Source: Sphingomonadaceae bacterium (GTDB lineage Bacteria; Pseudomonadota; Alphaproteobacteria; Sphingomonadales; Sphingomonadaceae). From it: a stretch of DNA of 7,589 bases. The DNA lies in NCBI GenBank assembly GCA_009923795.1, contig RFSU01000115.1, positions 1 to 7,589 on the forward strand. The letters run 5' to 3'. A program made the position numbers and the translations under genes. This document shows, piece after piece, positions 6,072 through 7,589 of the stretch (position 1 is the stretch's first letter; each line of letters starts with the position of its first letter). Under the pieces are notes generated by a model. That model was given only the letters and a program-made list of their open reading frames with translations. It had not been told where the DNA came from and did not search any database.

Positions 6072-6827
6072 TTATGCGCCGCAAGTGGTGCAGGCCGGGT
6101 CTTTTGGCAGGCGGATGGCCCGCATGGTGAGATCGAGCCCGTCAATAATCTGCAACAGCCCGGCCTGATCCTTGCCAAAACCGGTGACGCAGCGAATGGC
6201 CTCCATCGCCGCCATGCTGCCCATCATGCCAACCATTGCGCCGAGCACGCCAACATCGGCACAGCTGTCACAGTCTTCGGCATCATGCGCATCGCCGACA
6301 AAGCAGCGATAGCAGGGCATAGTCTCTTCCCAGCCACGGAATGTCCCCAATTGACCATGAAACTGGCCAATGGCGGCGGACACCAAGGGAATGCGCGCGT
6401 GATGCGCTGCGTCTGCCACAGCAAGGCGGGTCGCAAAATTGTCCGACCCATCAATGACGACATCTACATGCCGCAGAAGTTCCGCCACCGTGTCTGACGA
6501 GACGCGCAGGCGCAGAGCAGAGGCGGCAACATGCGGGTTGATGGCGATAGCGCGCTCAGCGGCGACATCGGCCTTTGGCTTGCCAATATCATCTGTTGCA
6601 TAGAGGACTTGGCGCTGAAGGTTCGATAGGCTGACCAGATCATCATCCACAATCGTGATCGCGCCAACGCCTGCTGCTGCAAGATATTGGATCACGGGGG
6701 ATCCGATCCCCCCTGCGCCAATGACGAGCATCCGCGCAGCCCGAATGGCCATTTGCCCCGTGCCGCCAATGTCGTGCAGCACGATATGGCGGGCATAGCG
6801 ATCCAGTTCGTCGTCGGTCAGGCTCAT
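6072..6827 (-). CDS. MoeB/ThiF/HesA family adenylyltransferase (E1-like)
   Basis: A 251-residue E1-like enzyme. MoeB and ThiF adenylate the C-terminal glycine of a small sulfur-carrier protein (MoaD or ThiS) for molybdopterin or thiamin synthesis. The family opening 'RYARHIVLHDIGGTGQ' is at 10-25. The nucleotide loop 'VIGAGGIGSP' is at 35-44 and 'LSNLQRQVLY' at 67-76. The catalytic Asp lies in 'DGSDN' (126-130). Four zinc-site cysteines form two CxxC pairs, 172/175 and 246/249. Cys189 in 'CADVGVLGAMVG' matches the conserved cysteine of MoeB (E. coli Cys187). Full length, and without the rhodanese domain that MoeZ-type proteins carry. The ATG overlaps the dut TGA (ATGA). MoeB versus ThiF cannot be settled, since no moaD, moaE or thiS lies in the window. 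Confidence 0.9.
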   Translation of the reverse strand: MSLTDDELDRYARHIVLHDIGGTGQMAIRAARMLVIGAGGIGSPVIQYLAAAGVGAITIVDDDLVSLSNLQRQVLYATDDIGKPKADVAAERAIAINPHVAASALRLRVSSDTVAELLRHVDVVIDGSDNFATRLAVADAAHHARIPLVSAAIGQFHGQLGTFRGWEETMPCYRCFVGDAHDAEDCDSCADVGVLGAMVGMMGSMAAMEAIRCVTGFGKDQAGLLQIIDGLDLTMRAIRLPKDPACTTCGA

Positions 6828-7273
6828 CGGCCGGTTGAACCAAAGCCCCCGGCACCCCGTTCTGTCTCATCCAGGCTGTCGACAAGGGCAAAGCGCGCAT
6901 GCTGCACAGGGGCAGGGACCAGCTGGGCAATCCGCTCTCCCCGACGAATGGGGAAGGGGGCATCGCCCAAATTGGCGAGAATGACCTTCACCTCACCGCG
7001 ATAATCGCTGTCAATCGTGCCGGGCGTGTTGAGGCAGGTAATCCCATGCTTGAGCGCAAGGCCAGAGCGCGGGCGCACCTGCACTTCAAAGCCAAAGGGA
7101 ATGGCCATGGCAAAGCCCGTTGCCACCGCATGCCGCGCGCCGGGGGCAAGGTCGAGATCCTCAGCGGACACCACATCCATGCCAGCGGCCCCTTCGGTCG
7201 CATAAGCGGGCATCGGCAATCCCTCGCCATGGGGCAATCGCTGAAGCGCAATCTCGATATCAGGCAAGGGCAT
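6824..7273 (-). CDS. dut: Deoxyuridine 5'-triphosphate nucleotidohydrolase (dUTPase)
   Basis: The trimeric dUTPase splits dUTP to dUMP and pyrophosphate, keeping uracil out of DNA and feeding thymidylate synthesis. All five motifs are present in the 149-residue protein: 1 'AGMDVVSAED' (30-39), 2 'RPRSGLALKHGI' (68-79), 3 'NTPGTIDSDYRGEV' (82-95) with the likely water-activating Asp88, 4 'RGERIAQLV' (111-119) and 5 'RGAGGFGSTG' (139-148). The ATG at 7273 is chosen over the TTG at 7279 because AAAGGA sits 6 nt before the ATG but directly abuts the TTG. It overlaps the coaBC end by 14 nt and the next gene by 4 nt, so the three are probably co-translated from one mRNA. A 15-bp copy of the start context recurs 60 nt into the gene. 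Function certain. Confidence 0.97.
   Translation of the reverse strand: MPLPDIEIALQRLPHGEGLPMPAYATEGAAGMDVVSAEDLDLAPGARHAVATGFAMAIPFGFEVQVRPRSGLALKHGITCLNTPGTIDSDYRGEVKVILANLGDAPFPIRRGERIAQLVPAPVQHARFALVDSLDETERGAGGFGSTGR
7208..7222. repeat. 15-bp direct repeat, copy inside dut
   Basis: The minus strand reads GGATTGCCGATGCCC, identical to 7268-7282 and exactly 60 nt (20 codons) further into dut in the same frame. Here it encodes residues 18-22 (GLPMP) just before motif 1. The ATG at 7213 is codon Met21, preceded by GAGGGA, so it could serve as a second start. Confidence 0.7.
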
Positions 7274-7589
7274 CGGCAATCCTTTGCGTCAGGCGACGGG
7301 CTATTTCGCTTTTGTCCATGCGATCCCAGCTGTCTGTTCCGGCCGCAGTAATCAAGTGAACACGGTTTTGTTCGCCGCCCATCGGATCAATTGAGACATT
7401 ATTTGCGACAATCCAGTCACATTCCTTGCGCGTCCGCTTGGCTATCGCCTGTTCCACCGCATTCTCGGTTTCGGCAGCAAAGCCGATCACAAGGCGCGGG
7501 CGGGCGGGCGAGGCACAAAGTCCGGCCAGAATATCAGGGTTTTTCTCAAAATTGAGCTGCGGTGGCCCGGCTTCTTTCTTAAGCTTTTC
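7260..7589 (-). CDS. coaBC: CoaBC bifunctional protein, C-terminal part of the phosphopantothenoylcysteine synthetase domain (cut by window edge)
   Basis: CoaBC joins cysteine to 4'-phosphopantothenate using CTP (CoaB) and decarboxylates the product (CoaC) in coenzyme A synthesis. The window holds the last 109 codons. They open with EKLKKEAG, matching the lysine-rich loop of CoaB, followed by 'LNFEKNPDILAGL', 'RPRLVIGFAAETENAVEQA', 'ECDWIVANNVS' and 'MGGEQNRVHLIT', then 'MDKSEIARRLTQRIADAL' at the end. These are the typical closing blocks of the CoaB domain. The frame is open to the window edge with no start, so the CoaC half and most of CoaB lie outside. Its last 14 nt overlap dut; the same coaBC-dut pairing is known in E. 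coli (dfp-dut). Confidence 0.95.
   Translation of the reverse strand, partial: EKLKKEAGPPQLNFEKNPDILAGLCASPARPRLVIGFAAETENAVEQAIAKRTRKECDWIVANNVSIDPMGGEQNRVHLITAAGTDSWDRMDKSEIARRLTQRIADALA
7268..7282. repeat. 15-bp direct repeat, copy at the dut start
   Basis: The minus strand reads GGATTGCCGATGCCC, spanning the end of the dut ribosome binding site, its ATG and the second codon. It lies inside the end of coaBC, which is read in a different frame. It pairs with the identical copy at 7208-7222. Confidence 0.7.
7280..7285 (-). promoter_or_regulatory. Ribosome binding site of dut
   Basis: AAAGGA on the minus strand lies 6 nt before the ATG at 7273 and inside the end of coaBC. It decides between the ATG and the TTG at 7279, which would have no spacing. 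Confidence 0.7.

Noticed and set aside
5928..6497. 189-codon plus-strand open frame across purS and the MoeB/ThiF-like gene, with AGGAGGT at 6014-6020
   Set aside because: It is antisense to two firmly identified genes and looks like no family I know. The AGGAGGT is 18 nt from the nearest ATG in that frame (6039) and probably incidental.
7274..7279. TTG at 7279 as the dut start
   Set aside because: AAAGGA directly abuts the TTG but sits at normal distance from the ATG at 7273.

Overview
The window looks like an ordinary chromosomal stretch of an alphaproteobacterium, most likely a sphingomonad (Sphingomonadales). Reasons: the DNA is moderately GC-rich and densely packed; FGAM synthase is encoded as separate PurS and PurQ subunits; coaBC, dut and a MoeB/ThiF-like gene overlap one another; and the crotonase, coniferyl-aldehyde-dehydrogenase-like and GyaR-like proteins resemble those of this group. 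The order-level assignment is by protein resemblance only. I see no tRNA, rRNA, CRISPR array, insertion sequence or phage gene.

Layout, left to right. (1) The N-terminal 66 codons of uracil-DNA glycosylase (ung) lie on the minus strand and are cut by the window edge. (2) A divergent plus-strand gene encodes a crotonase-fold acyl-CoA enzyme. (3) It converges on a minus-strand group that reads, in transcription order, SH3-domain exported protein, aldehyde dehydrogenase, DUF1295 membrane protein (gaps of 71 and 32 nt). (4) A GyaR-type 2-hydroxyacid dehydrogenase is divergent from the SH3 gene across a 100-nt intergenic region. (5) Its stop codon directly abuts that of purQ. (6) The rest is one minus-strand series: coaBC (C-terminal part only), dut, a MoeB/ThiF-like E1 enzyme, a 75-nt gap, then purS and purQ. 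Within it coaBC/dut overlap by 14 nt, dut/moeB-like by 4 nt and purS/purQ by 1 nt.

How the genes fit together. The right half is core metabolism: coenzyme A synthesis (CoaBC), dUTP removal (Dut), sulfur-carrier activation (MoeB/ThiF-like) and step four of purine synthesis (PurS, PurQ; the synthase PurL is not in the window). Ung at the far left also limits uracil in DNA, but it is not in the dut operon. The left and middle parts encode acyl-CoA, aldehyde and 2-keto/hydroxy-acid enzymes beside a DUF1295 membrane protein. No common pathway can be shown from sequence.

I found no convincing undescribed system. The points most worth checking are an exact 15-bp duplication that includes the dut start context and recreates an in-frame internal start; the crotonase's single retained acid at the enoyl-CoA isomerase position; the DUF1295 gene downstream of an aldehyde dehydrogenase; and a 14-bp palindrome bracketed by a 9-bp direct repeat just upstream of purS.
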